Shown here piece by piece: positions 1-8,614 of a DNA stretch of 64,000 nucleotides. A program made the translations under genes and the position numbers. The notes under the pieces were generated by a model. It had not been told where the DNA came from and did not search any database. It was given only the letters and a program-made list of their open reading frames with translations. The stretch is taken from positions 4,898,001-4,962,000 of the forward strand of contig NZ_CP020821.1 in NCBI RefSeq assembly GCF_002105755.1. Reading direction: 5' to 3'. The stretch's first letter is position 1. Each line of letters opens with the position of its first letter. The stretch comes from Mycobacterium colombiense CECT 3035. GTDB taxonomy: Bacteria; Actinomycetota; Actinomycetes; Mycobacteriales; Mycobacteriaceae.

Positions 1-257
1 GCGGCGATCTGCTCGAACGGGCGCGGGTCCTTCGGCGGCGCGTCGGGGGCCGCGGCGACGCGCGCCATCCAGCTGCGCTGCATCCCGGTCGCGTGCTTGA
101 CCAGCCCGCCGATCGACAACGCGCTGACCGAGGGCGTGCACCGGGCCTGCTCGTCGGTGAGGCCGTGGCTGACCGCGAAATACGCGCTCTGGTGAAACGC
201 CAAGAATTCGCGCAGGGCGCTGCGTTCGTCGGCGACCGGCGGGGCGAGGGCGGGCAC
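1..257 (-). CDS. DinB/DUF664 family protein, N-terminal part (cut by window edge)
   Basis: Reading from a GTG at 257 towards the window edge gives about 85 residues with FLAFHQSAYFAVSHGL, SIGGLVKHATGMQRSWM and a Pro-rich stretch. That is the first helix pair of the DinB/DUF664 fold (mycothiol-dependent isomerase-like four-helix bundle, with a metal-binding His in the helix-2 region). The gene runs divergently from the mannosidase. No strong ribosome-binding site is visible, so the start is tentative. The C-terminal half lies outside the window, and the substrate cannot be inferred. Confidence 0.6.
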   Translation of the reverse strand, partial: MPALAPPVADERSALREFLAFHQSAYFAVSHGLTDEQARCTPSVSALSIGGLVKHATGMQRSWMARVAAAPDAPPKDPRPFEQIA

Positions 258-323
258 GGTCGGATGTTAGCTCGATCCTGGGTCTCGCGCGCCGTAAGGT
301 GCGGGGATGCAGGTGGTTTCGGC

Positions 324-3300
324 ATGCGAATAACCAAGGCCGAGTCGACCGAGCTCTTCGTCGGGCCCCCGGACGCGCCGCTGCAGCTGGTCCGCGTCAC
401 CGTCTCCGGGTGCGCCGAACCCGCGCCGATCCGTATCGACGGCGGCGGCGTGCGAGGGCGGGCGGTCGCCGAGCCCGGGCGCGAGGTCGTCGAGGTCGCG
501 GTGCGCGTCGACGATGCCGTCGTCGGGCAGCGCCGGCCCGCCCTGGCGCACGCCGGCGGCCACCGGCTGCCGTTCGAGTTCACCGTCGCCGAACCCGGCT
601 GGACCATGTACATGGTCAGCCACTTCCACTACGACCCGGTGTGGTGGAACACCCAGGGCGCCTACACCAGCGAGTGGACCGAGGACCCGCCGGGGCGGGC
701 CCGCCAGACCAACGGCTTCGACCTGGTGCATGCGCATCTGGAGATGGCACGCCGCGACCCCGAGTACAAGTTCGTGCTGGCCGAGGTCGACTACCTCAAG
801 CCGTACTGGGACACCCGCCCCGAAGACCGGGCCGATCTGCGCCGCTTCATCGGCCAGGGTCGCGTCGAGGTGATGGGCGGCACCTACAACGAACCCAACA
901 CCAACCTCACCAGCCCCGAAACGACGATTCGAAACCTGGTGCACGGCATGGGTTTTCAGCGCCACATCATGGGGGCAAACCCGGCCACCGCGTGGCAGCT
1001 GGACGTGTTCGGCCACGATCCGCAGTTTCCGGGGATGGCCGCCGACGCCGGCCTGACGTCGAGTTCGTGGGCCCGGGGACCGCACCACCAGTGGGGCCCG
1101 GCGCTGGGTGGCGGCTCCGATGGTGACGTCGAGCGCATGCAGTTCGCCAGCGAATTCGAGTGGATCTCGCCGTCGGGCCGCGGCCTGCTCACCCACTACA
1201 TGCCGGCGCATTATTCGGCGGGCTGGTGGATGGACTCCGCGGCGTCGCTGGGCGAGGCCGAGGAGGCCACGTACCAGCTGTTCGATCAGCTCAAGAAGGT
1301 CGCGCTGACCCGCAACGTGCTGCTGCCCGTCGGCACCGACTACACCCCGCCCAACAAGTGGGTCACCGACATCCACCGCGACTGGGCCGCCCGCTACACC
1401 TGGCCGCGCTTCGTGTGTGCGCTGCCGTGCGAGTTCTTCGCGGCGGTGCGCGCCGAACTGGCGCATGGGCGCGGCGCGCCTCGAGAACCATCGCCGCAGA
1501 CCCGGGACATGAACCCGATCTACACGGGCAAGGACGTGTCCTACATCGACACCAAGCAGGCCAATCGTGCCGCCGAGAACGCCGTCCTGGCCGCCGAGCG
1601 TTTCGCGGTGTTCGCGGGGTTGCTGACCGGCGCCCCCTACCCGCAGGCCGCGCTGGCCAAGGCGTGGGTGCAGCTGGCCTACGGCGCGCACCACGACGCC
1701 ATCACCGGTTCGGAATCCGACCAGGTGTACCTCGATCTGCTGACCGGCTGGCGCGACGCCTGGGAGCTGGGCCGCGCGGCCCGCGACAACTCGCTGGCGA
1801 TGCTGTCGGGCGGGGTCGGTTCCGGCCCGGGCGAGGTGATCGTGTGGAACCCGCTGACCTGCCGGCGCACCGACGTCGTCACCGCGCGCCTCGACCCGCC
1901 GCTGGGCGCCCGGGTGCGGGTGCTCGACGCCGACGGGGCCGAGCAGGCGGCGCACGTCGAACACGACGGCCGGTCGGTCAGCTGGCTGGCGCGCGACGTG
2001 CCGTCGCTGGGCTGGCGGGCGTACCGGCTGGTGCCCGCGCCCGAACGCGACGATCCGGCCGGCTGGGAACCGGTCGCGGGGTCGGTGATCGCCAACGAGC
2101 ACTACCGCATCCGGGTGGACAAGGCCCGCGGCGGCGGGGTGGCCTCGCTGGTGCAGGACGGCCGCGAGCTGATCGCCGATGGCCGGGTGGGCAACGAGCT
2201 CGCCGTCTACGAGGAGTACCCGGCGCACCCCAGCCAGGGTGAGGGCCCCTGGCACCTGCTGCCCAAGGGGCCGGTGGTGTGCTCGTCGGCGACGCCCGCG
2301 CGGGTGCAGGCCTTCCACGGGCCGCTCGGTGAGCGGGTGGTGGTGCGCGGCCGGATCGGCACGCTGCTGCGCTACACCCAGACCCTGACCCTGTGGCGCG
2401 GCGTCGCGCGGGTGGACTGCCGCACCACCATCGACGAGTTCAGCGGCGCCGACCAGCTGGTGCGGCTGCGCTGGCCGTGCCCGGTGCCCGGCGCGATGCC
2501 GGTCAGCGAGGTGGGCGACGCCGTCGTCGGGCGCGGTTTCGCGCTGCTGCACGACGGCGCGGGCGGCTCCCGCTCGGTGGACACCGCCCGGCACCTGTGG
2601 ACCTTGGACAACCCGGCGTACGGCTGGTTCGGCCTGTCCTCGGCGGCCCGGGTCCGGGTGCCGGGCGCCGGCGTGCGGGCGATCTCGGTCGCCGAGGTGG
2701 TGTCGCCGGCCGAGGCGGTGTCCGGGCCGCTGGCCCGGGAGCTGATGGTCGCGCTGGTGCGCGCCGGCGTCACGGCCACCTGCAGCGCCGCGGGCAAGCC
2801 GCGCTACGGCCACCTCGAGGTCGATTCGAACCTGCCCGACGTGCGCATCGCGCTGGGCGGGCCCGCCCGCAACGCGTTCGCGAAGGCCGTGCTGGCCAAC
2901 GCTCCCGCCCACCGCGACGAGCTGGAGCGGCAGTTGGCGGCGACCGGCCGGGCCCTCGTCTGGGTGCCGGCCGAGGCGCCGCTGGACGCGGTGTGGGTGC
3001 CCGACGCCGACCTGCGTTCGCCGCGGGCGCTGCCGGTGCTGGTCATCGACGGCCGCGACGAGGACGAACTGCGGGCGGCGATCGCGGCGGTGGCCGGCGA
3101 CCTCGGCGACGCCGAGATCGCCGTGACACAGCAATCACCGTCGGGGACGGGCGCTTTCGAGGACCGCACGGTCGCCCTGCTCAACCGCGGGGTGCCCAGC
3201 TTCGCCGTCGACACCGAGGGCACCCTGCACACCGCGCTGATGCGGTCCTGCACCGGCTGGCCGTCGGGCATCTGGATCGACGACCCGCGCCGCACCGCGC

Positions 3301-4523
3301 CCGACGGCTCCAACTTCCAGCTGCAGCACTGGACCCACGCCTTCGACTACGCGCTGGTGAGCGGGGCGGGTGACTGGCGCCAGGCCCGGATCCCCACCCC
3401 CAGCGCCGAGTTCTCCCAGCCGCTGCTCGCCGTCACGCCGGGCCGGCGCGCCGCAGCGCTGCCGCCGACCGGATCGCTGCTGCGGGTCGAGCCGGAATCG
3501 GTGCAGCTGGGCGCCCTCAAGGCCGCGGGCAACCCACTGACCGCGGGTAGCGCGGCGCCGCTGGACCCGAACACGGTCACCCTGCGGCTGGTGGAGACCA
3601 CGGGCGCCCGCACCGCCGTCGTGATCGACTCCGACGTCGCGACGCTGAGCGACCTGCGGCGCGTCGATCTGCTGGAAACCCATCCCGAACCCGTGTCCTC
3701 GGTCGAGCTGCACGGCTACCAGGTGGTGACCGTGTTGGCCCGCGCCGACGCGCCCCCGGCCGCGGCCGGCGGCGCCGCCCTGGCCCCGCACGCCGAGGTC
3801 GCGCAGCCGCTGTACGCGCGGTATTGGCTGCACAATCGCGGCCCCGCGCCGCTCGGCGGGCTGCCGGCGGTCGCCCACCTGCACCCGCCGCGGGCGAACG
3901 CGGAGCCCGGCGGCGAGGTGACGCTGCGCCTCACCGTGGCCGGCGACTGCACCGACGCCACGCTGCGCGGGACCGTCAGCCTCCGCTGCCCGGACGGCTG
4001 GACGGCCAGGCCCGCCGAGCTGCCCGTCACCCTGCGCAGCGGCGACCACTGCCACCAGGACGTGGTGGTGTCGGTCCGGGAGCGCGCCGCACCCGGCCGC
4101 TACCCGATCCGCGCCGAACTCCGCATCACCGGCGACGAGGTCCCGGTGTGCTGGCACCAGCCCGTCGAGGACGTCTGCGTGGTGACCGTGGGCGGCGCGG
4201 ACGACGAGCTGGTGTACCTCGCCGACGGGCCGGCCGACGTCGCGCTCGCACCCGGCGAGGCGGGCGCCCTGCAGGTCACGGTCGGCAGCCACGCCGGCGC
4301 CGACCTGGCGCTGGAGGCGCACCTGATCAGCCCGTGGGGCACCTGGGAGTGGATGGGTCCGGGCGCCCTCGGCGCGGTGCTACCCGCCCGCGGCACCGTC
4401 GACCTACGCTTCCAGCTGACGCCGCCGGCCTGGCTGGAAGCCGGTCGGTGGTGGGCGCTGGTGCGGATCGGCTGCGCCGGACGACTGGTCTACTCGCCGG
4501 CGGTGAAGGTGACGGTGACATGA
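324..4523 (+). CDS. GH38 alpha-mannosidase (Rv0648-type)
   Basis: Glycoside hydrolase family 38 protein of 1399 residues, predicted to hydrolyse alpha-mannosidic bonds, perhaps in cell-envelope glycans. The GH38 hallmarks are visible in order: HFHYDPVWWNTQ (residues ~100-111, zinc-binding His and Asp), WQLDVFGHDPQF with the nucleophile Asp at ~227, and GAHHDAITGSES (~454-465, metal-binding His). Beta-sandwich regions and a long C-terminal extension with Ig-like segments follow; the protein is longer than the M. tuberculosis homologue. ATG 324 is the first Met ahead of the conserved region. The next gene starts inside its stop codon (ATGA), so the two are translationally coupled. No signal peptide is seen. 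Confidence 0.9.
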   Translation: MRITKAESTELFVGPPDAPLQLVRVTVSGCAEPAPIRIDGGGVRGRAVAEPGREVVEVAVRVDDAVVGQRRPALAHAGGHRLPFEFTVAEPGWTMYMVSHFHYDPVWWNTQGAYTSEWTEDPPGRARQTNGFDLVHAHLEMARRDPEYKFVLAEVDYLKPYWDTRPEDRADLRRFIGQGRVEVMGGTYNEPNTNLTSPETTIRNLVHGMGFQRHIMGANPATAWQLDVFGHDPQFPGMAADAGLTSSSWARGPHHQWGPALGGGSDGDVERMQFASEFEWISPSGRGLLTHYMPAHYSAGWWMDSAASLGEAEEATYQLFDQLKKVALTRNVLLPVGTDYTPPNKWVTDIHRDWAARYTWPRFVCALPCEFFAAVRAELAHGRGAPREPSPQTRDMNPIYTGKDVSYIDTKQANRAAENAVLAAERFAVFAGLLTGAPYPQAALAKAWVQLAYGAHHDAITGSESDQVYLDLLTGWRDAWELGRAARDNSLAMLSGGVGSGPGEVIVWNPLTCRRTDVVTARLDPPLGARVRVLDADGAEQAAHVEHDGRSVSWLARDVPSLGWRAYRLVPAPERDDPAGWEPVAGSVIANEHYRIRVDKARGGGVASLVQDGRELIADGRVGNELAVYEEYPAHPSQGEGPWHLLPKGPVVCSSATPARVQAFHGPLGERVVVRGRIGTLLRYTQTLTLWRGVARVDCRTTIDEFSGADQLVRLRWPCPVPGAMPVSEVGDAVVGRGFALLHDGAGGSRSVDTARHLWTLDNPAYGWFGLSSAARVRVPGAGVRAISVAEVVSPAEAVSGPLARELMVALVRAGVTATCSAAGKPRYGHLEVDSNLPDVRIALGGPARNAFAKAVLANAPAHRDELERQLAATGRALVWVPAEAPLDAVWVPDADLRSPRALPVLVIDGRDEDELRAAIAAVAGDLGDAEIAVTQQSPSGTGAFEDRTVALLNRGVPSFAVDTEGTLHTALMRSCTGWPSGIWIDDPRRTAPDGSNFQLQHWTHAFDYALVSGAGDWRQARIPTPSAEFSQPLLAVTPGRRAAALPPTGSLLRVEPESVQLGALKAAGNPLTAGSAAPLDPNTVTLRLVETTGARTAVVIDSDVATLSDLRRVDLLETHPEPVSSVELHGYQVVTVLARADAPPAAAGGAALAPHAEVAQPLYARYWLHNRGPAPLGGLPAVAHLHPPRANAEPGGEVTLRLTVAGDCTDATLRGTVSLRCPDGWTARPAELPVTLRSGDHCHQDVVVSVRERAAPGRYPIRAELRITGDEVPVCWHQPVEDVCVVTVGGADDELVYLADGPADVALAPGEAGALQVTVGSHAGADLALEAHLISPWGTWEWMGPGALGAVLPARGTVDLRFQLTPPAWLEAGRWWALVRIGCAGRLVYSPAVKVTVT

Positions 4524-5137
4524 GCATCCACCCGATAGCGACCGTGGCCGGCGTGCCCGTTTCGTCGGGCGTCGTGGACGACGCCGAGGCCAGGCTGCGC
4601 ACCACACGGGGAGCGGGCGCCCTGCCCCGCAGCGGCACCAGCGAGGGCCGCCAGCTGCGGCGGTGGCTGACCCAGCTCGTCGTCACCGAGCGGGTGATCG
4701 CCGCCGAAGCCGAGGCCCGCGGGCTGAGCGCGCGCGGCGCGCCGTCCGAAGCCGAGCTGCTGCCCGACGTGACCGCCCGGCTGGAGATCGGCAGCGTCGC
4801 TGCCGCCGTGCTGACCGATCCTCGCGCCCGGGCGCTGTTCGCCGACGTCACCGCCGCGGTGCGGGTGGACGACACCGAGGTGGCCGCCTATCACGCCCGC
4901 AACCCGCTGCGCTTCGCCCCGCCGCAACGGGGCGAACATGGTTGGCGCACAACGGCATTGGCGGCCCCGCCACTGGACGAGGTGCGGTCGGCGATCGAGG
5001 AGCTCCTGCGCGGCGCCGCACGCCGGCGCGCCTTCCGGTTGTGGCTGGACGCGCGGCGAGCCGCGCTGGTGCGGCTGGCGCCCGGCTACGAGCATCCCGG
5101 CGACCCCCGCCAACCCGACAACACCCACCGGCACTGA
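4520..5137 (+). CDS. Parvulin/SurA-like protein, historically annotated 'FabD2' (Rv0649-type)
   Basis: This 205-residue protein overlaps the mannosidase stop by 4 nt. Homologues carry the label malonyl-CoA:ACP transacylase FabD2, but no GHSxG acyltransferase nucleophile is present. What is visible is a helical segment (RRWLTQLVVTERVIAAEAEARGL, ~50-72) followed by VDDTEVAAYHARNPLRFAPP (~115-134), an arrangement typical of SurA/PpiC-type chaperone-prolyl isomerases. It probably acts with, or folds, a product of this operon. No signal peptide is obvious. The function is inferred from motif resemblance only. Confidence 0.6.
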   Translation: MSIHPIATVAGVPVSSGVVDDAEARLRTTRGAGALPRSGTSEGRQLRRWLTQLVVTERVIAAEAEARGLSARGAPSEAELLPDVTARLEIGSVAAAVLTDPRARALFADVTAAVRVDDTEVAAYHARNPLRFAPPQRGEHGWRTTALAAPPLDEVRSAIEELLRGAARRRAFRLWLDARRAALVRLAPGYEHPGDPRQPDNTHRH

Positions 5138-5142
5138 GCGCC

Positions 5143-6090
5143 ATGCTCACCCTCTGCCTGGACATCGGCGGCACCAAAATAGCTGCCGCGCTGGCGGATT
5201 CGGCGGGAAAACTGGTCTATACCGCCATCCGTCCGACCCCGGTCACGCCCGCCGCCGGCGATGTGTGGGCCGTCATCGAGGCGATGATCGCCGACGCGCT
5301 GCGGGCGGCGGACGCTGCGGTCGGCGCCGTCGGGATCGCCTCGGCCGGGCCCATCGATCTGCGCAGCGGCTCGGTCAGCCCGATCAACATCGACAGCTGG
5401 GACCGTTTTCCGTTGCGCGACAAGGTCGCCGCGGCGGTGCCGGGATTGCCGGTGGTGCTTGCCGGTGACGGCGTCTGCATGGCGTTGGGGGAGCACTGGA
5501 TCGGCGCGGGGAAGAACGCGGCCCCGGACGCCCGGTTCCTGCTGGGCATGGTGGTCTCCACCGGGGTGGGCGGCGGGCTGGTGCTCGACGGCGTCCCCTA
5601 CTCGGGGCGCACCGGCAACGCCGGTCACGTCGGGCACGTGGTGGTCGAGCTGGGCGGGCGGCCCTGCACCTGCGGCGGCCACGGCTGCGTGGAGACCGTC
5701 GCGTCCGGGCCGTGGATGGTGCGCCGGGCGCGGGAGAGCGGATGGTCCGCGCCGCCCGAGGCGGGAGCCCGCGACCTGGCCGCCGCGGCGGCCGCCGGAG
5801 ACCCGTTGGCCCAGCGGGCATTCCATCGGGGCGGCGAGGCGCTCGCCGCGATGATCGCCTCGGTCGGTGCGGTGTGCGATCTGGATCTCGTGGTGATCGG
5901 GGGAGGCGTCGCCAAATCCGGGCCGGTGCTCTTCGACCCGTTGCGGGCGAAGCTCGCCGAATACGCCGGGCTGGACTTCCTGTCCGGGCTGCGGGTGGTG
6001 CCGGGTGAGCTCGGCGGCGAGGCCGGCCTGATCGGCGCAGCCCGGCTGGCGACCCTCGCGCCCGGTGCCATGCCAAGGTCGTTGCCATGA
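5143..6090 (+). CDS. ROK family sugar kinase (Rv0650-type)
   Basis: A 315-residue ROK-family kinase, probably a glucokinase-like or ATP-dependent hexose kinase in the cytoplasm. The N-terminus has the phosphate-binding LDIGGTK (residues 6-12). The middle has GHVGHVVVELGG followed by the zinc-binding CTCGGHGCVE, and VVIGGGVAKSG lies near the C-terminus. There is no N-terminal helix-turn-helix, so it is a kinase and not a ROK repressor. It starts 6 nt after the parvulin-like gene and may phosphorylate mannose or glucose released by the GH38 enzyme upstream; that pathway link is inference. Confidence 0.88.
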   Translation: MLTLCLDIGGTKIAAALADSAGKLVYTAIRPTPVTPAAGDVWAVIEAMIADALRAADAAVGAVGIASAGPIDLRSGSVSPINIDSWDRFPLRDKVAAAVPGLPVVLAGDGVCMALGEHWIGAGKNAAPDARFLLGMVVSTGVGGGLVLDGVPYSGRTGNAGHVGHVVVELGGRPCTCGGHGCVETVASGPWMVRRARESGWSAPPEAGARDLAAAAAAGDPLAQRAFHRGGEALAAMIASVGAVCDLDLVVIGGGVAKSGPVLFDPLRAKLAEYAGLDFLSGLRVVPGELGGEAGLIGAARLATLAPGAMPRSLP

Positions 6091-6527
6091 ACAACAGCAT
6101 CGACGCCCTCGCGGTCGTGGTCACCGGACTGATGGTTGGCGTGGAACTGGCGGTCGCGGTCTTCTTCAACCCGCTCATCGCCCGGCTGCCCGACGACGGG
6201 TTCCGGGCGGCCCGCGGCGGGGCCGCCCGGGCGCTGGGCACGACGATGCCGTTCTGGTATGCCGTCACCCTGCTGCTGGTGGCCTCGCTCGCCATCCAGG
6301 AGCGCGGCGAGCAGCGCGACTGGCTCTGCGGTATCGCGGCGGGGCTGATGGCCGTGGTGATAGTGCTGACGGTCGCGCTGCTGGTGCCGATCAACAACCG
6401 CATCGCGAAGTGGCCGAGCACCGGTGAGCTCTCGCGCGAGCTCGCCGCGCGCTGGGACCGGCGGCACCGGGTGCGGGTGATCCTGCTGCTGGCGGTGTTC
6501 GTCCTGCTGGTCCTGGCCGTCACCTGA
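6087..6527 (+). CDS. DUF1772 membrane protein
   Basis: A 146-residue protein with four predicted membrane helices (about 5-27, 51-69, 80-102 and 127-145). The segment LLVPINNRIAKWP is characteristic of DUF1772 (anthrone-oxygenase-like) proteins. Its ATG overlaps the kinase stop (ATGA), so it belongs to the same operon. Function is unknown. A promoter for rplJ begins immediately after its stop. Confidence 0.8.
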   Translation: MNNSIDALAVVVTGLMVGVELAVAVFFNPLIARLPDDGFRAARGGAARALGTTMPFWYAVTLLLVASLAIQERGEQRDWLCGIAAGLMAVVIVLTVALLVPINNRIAKWPSTGELSRELAARWDRRHRVRVILLLAVFVLLVLAVT

Positions 6528-6537
6528 GGCCGCCGTT

Positions 6538-6566
6538 TTGGCTGATCGCGCTGGCCACGCTATTGT
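6538..6566 (+). promoter_or_regulatory. Promoter of rplJ-rplL
   Basis: TTGGCT (6538-6543), a 17-bp spacer and TATTGT (6561-6566) form a good SigA-type promoter directly downstream of the DUF1772 gene. The same -10 hexamer is seen at the rpoB and rpsL promoters of this window. Confidence 0.65.
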
Positions 6567-6574
6567 GTTAGCCG

Positions 6575-6763
6575 ATCCACCGAAGACCGTCGGTCACCGA
6601 GCAATCGGTTGAAGGTCCGGGAGCATCCCGGCGGCCCACGCAGGAGGACGAGGCATCACCGCCGGCTCGCGCCGGCGTATTTTCACGCCCCGGCCGCTTC
6701 TGCGCCGGGGCGTTCGTCGTTCTTCGGGGAATCGAGACGACACGTCGCATTGACTTTCACTTC
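6575..6763 (+). promoter_or_regulatory. L10-type ribosomal protein leader upstream of rplJ
   Basis: About 200 nt of leader contain two consecutive strong hairpins: GCCGGC/GCCGGC (6661-6676) and CGCCCCGGC/GCCGGGGCG (6686-6712, followed by a pyrimidine/U-containing tail). Position and architecture match the L10 leader, where the L10(L12)4 complex binds nascent mRNA and represses its own operon. Function is assigned by position and not by a covariance-model match. Confidence 0.6.
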
Positions 6764-6774
6764 AGGAGGTAGGC

Positions 6775-7383
6775 ATGGCCAGGGCTGACAAGGCCACCGC
6801 CGTTGCAGACATCGCCGAGCAGTTCAAGGAATCGACCGCCACCCTGATCACGGAGTACCGCGGTCTGACCGTGGCCAACCTGGCCGAGCTGCGGCGCTCG
6901 CTCAACGGATCGGCCACCTACTCGGTGGCCAAGAACACGCTGGTGAAGCGGGCGGCATCGGAGGCCGGGGTGGAGGGGCTCGACGAGCTCTTCGCCGGCC
7001 CGACGGCCATCGCCTTCGTCACCGGGGAAGCGGTCGACGCCGCCAAGGCCATCAAGACCTTCGCCAAGGAACACAAGGCGCTGGTCATCAAGGGCGGCTA
7101 CATGGACGGCCGTGCGCTCACGGTCGCCGAAGTCGAGCGCATCGCGGACCTCGAGTCGCGCGAGGTGCTGCTGGCCAAGCTGGCCGGTGCGATGAAGGGC
7201 AACCTCGCCAAGGCGGCGGGGCTGTTCAACGCTCCCGCTTCGCAGGTCGCCCGGCTCGCGGCGGCGCTGCAGGAGAAGAAGGCTGCGGAAGGTCCCGCGG
7301 CCGCCGCTGCGGAGCCCGCAGCCGCAGAACCCGCTGCGGAAGCACCCGCTGAGGCGGCGGAAACGCCGGCCGAAGCCGAATAA
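6775..7383 (+). CDS. rplJ: 50S ribosomal protein L10
   Basis: L10 anchors the L7/L12 stalk on the large ribosomal subunit. This 202-residue form has the conserved RNA-binding N-terminus ([25 protein letters not shown]) and a C-terminal Ala/Glu/Pro-rich tail of about 35 residues (from ~168) that lengthens it relative to the usual ~175. An excellent AGGAGG lies at 6764-6769, 5 nt before the ATG. It is co-transcribed with rplL 42 nt downstream. Confidence 0.97.
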   Translation: MARADKATAVADIAEQFKESTATLITEYRGLTVANLAELRRSLNGSATYSVAKNTLVKRAASEAGVEGLDELFAGPTAIAFVTGEAVDAAKAIKTFAKEHKALVIKGGYMDGRALTVAEVERIADLESREVLLAKLAGAMKGNLAKAAGLFNAPASQVARLAAALQEKKAAEGPAAAAAEPAAAEPAAEAPAEAAETPAEAE

Positions 7384-7425
7384 CAACCAACCCCGAACCT
7401 GGAAAAACAAGGAAGGACCCACACC

Positions 7426-7821
7426 ATGGCAAAGATGTCTACTGACGACCTGCTCGACGCATTCAAGGAAATGACCCTGCTGGAGCTCTCCGACTTCGTG
7501 AAGAAGTTCGAGGAGACCTTCGAGGTCACCGCGGCCGCCCCGGTCGCCGTCGCCGCCGCCGGTGGTGGCGCCGCCGGCGGTGCGCCCGCCGAGGCCGCCG
7601 AGGAGCAGTCGGAGTTCGACGTCATCCTCGAGGCCGCCGGTGACAAGAAGATCGGCGTCATCAAGGTGGTCCGCGAGATCGTCTCCGGCCTGGGCCTCAA
7701 GGAGGCCAAGGACCTGGTCGACGGCGCGCCCAAGCCGCTGCTGGAGAAGGTGGCCAAGGAGGCCGCCGACGAGGCCAAGACCAAGCTCGAGGCCGCCGGC
7801 GCCACCGTCACCGTCAAGTAA
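7426..7821 (+). CDS. rplL: 50S ribosomal protein L7/L12
   Basis: A 131-residue stalk protein that recruits translation GTPases. The N-terminal dimerisation helices ([22 protein letters not shown]), a flexible Ala/Gly/Pro hinge (~35-55) and the C-terminal factor-binding domain ([20 protein letters not shown]) are all intact. GGAAGGA precedes the ATG. A strong terminator follows. Confidence 0.97.
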   Translation: MAKMSTDDLLDAFKEMTLLELSDFVKKFEETFEVTAAAPVAVAAAGGGAAGGAPAEAAEEQSEFDVILEAAGDKKIGVIKVVREIVSGLGLKEAKDLVDGAPKPLLEKVAKEAADEAKTKLEAAGATVTVK

Positions 7822-7834
7822 GTCGCAAGCGCGC

Positions 7835-7864
7835 AAACCCCCGGGATCGCCATCCCGGGGGTTT
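7835..7864 (+). terminator. Terminator after rplL
   Basis: Perfect 13-bp stem AAACCCCCGGGAT (7835-7847) / ATCCCGGGGGTTT (7852-7864) with a 4-nt loop, ending in TTT. It separates the rplJL operon from the convergent TetR gene. Confidence 0.85.
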
Positions 7865-7871
7865 CGCGTGT

Positions 7872-8552
7872 TCAGCGCCTGGCCGACTGCAGCGACCGTG
7901 CCACCCGCTCGGGTGAATCGCCAAGCGCGACAAGCAAGTTCGTCGTCATCGCGCCAAGCACCGGTGCGACCGCCGAGTCGTCGTCGCCGTAATAGCCGGC
8001 CAGCTCCAGCATGACGAACCCGTGGATCAGCGCCCAGAACTGCGCCGCGGTGGCTACGACGGACGCATCGTCGTTCGCGACACCCACGGTGATCCGGCCG
8101 GCCAGCATGCACCGGTGCACCCCGCGCACCACGTGCGCGAAGCTCGGGTAGCTCCGCTCGATCTCGGCGACGCTCAGCGTCAGCACGTTGTGGGCGGGCG
8201 CGTTGATGCCGTGCGCGCTGGTGCTGCCGAACATCAGCCGATACATGTGCGGGCGCCCGATGGCGTAGCGGCGGTAGGCGGCGCCGGTGACGAACAAGTC
8301 GGCGACGGGGTCGGCGGTCGGCGGCACCGTCAGCGCGGCGTCGAACTGCCGCAGGCCCTCCTCGGCCACCGCCGCGATCAGCCCCCGCATCCCGCCGAAG
8401 TGCGTGTACACCGCCATCGTGGAGGTGCCCGCGGCGCCGGCCACCTTGCGCGTCTGCAGGGCGTCGGGCCCGTGCTCGTCGAGCAGGCCGACCGCGGCGT
8501 GCAGCATCTCGTCGCGAACGCTGCGCTGAACCTCTGAAGTCATCGTTGCCAT
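7872..8552 (-). CDS. TetR family regulator (Rv0653c-type)
   Basis: A one-component repressor of about 226 residues. The N-terminal helix-turn-helix reads ALQTRKVAGAAGTSTMAVYTHFGGMRGL, followed by a helical ligand-binding domain. The gene is divergent from the carotenoid oxygenase. The start at 8552 (ATGGCAACGATG on the minus strand, GAGAAG just upstream) was preferred to the Met at 8579 because the latter would place coding sequence over the repeated AATAACG operator candidate. ATG 8543 is also possible. Likely target: itself and the oxygenase. Confidence 0.85.
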   Translation of the reverse strand: MATMTSEVQRSVRDEMLHAAVGLLDEHGPDALQTRKVAGAAGTSTMAVYTHFGGMRGLIAAVAEEGLRQFDAALTVPPTADPVADLFVTGAAYRRYAIGRPHMYRLMFGSTSAHGINAPAHNVLTLSVAEIERSYPSFAHVVRGVHRCMLAGRITVGVANDDASVVATAAQFWALIHGFVMLELAGYYGDDDSAVAPVLGAMTTNLLVALGDSPERVARSLQSARR

Positions 8553-8577
8553 CTTCTCATCGGCGGCGTACCGTGCC

Positions 8578-8602
8578 AATAACGCTGCAATAACGATGTT
8601 AT
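8578..8602. promoter_or_regulatory. Candidate TetR operator: AATAACG direct repeat and ATAAC-GAT-GTTAT palindrome
   Basis: AATAACG occurs at 8578-8584 and 8589-8595, exactly one helical turn (11 bp) apart. The second copy is part of a perfect ATAAC-3-GTTAT inverted repeat (8590-8602). The element sits in the 62-bp gap between the divergent TetR and oxygenase genes. Assignment to this TetR is inference. Confidence 0.5.
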
Positions 8603-8614
8603 AGGAGCTCAGCC

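Noticed and set aside
267..3134. 955-codon open frame antisense to the GH38 mannosidase
   Set aside because: No recognisable domain, and GH38 catalytic motifs are intact on the plus strand.
8543..8579. TetR start at 8579
   Set aside because: Would put coding sequence over the AATAACG operator repeats; starts at 8552 or 8543 fit better.
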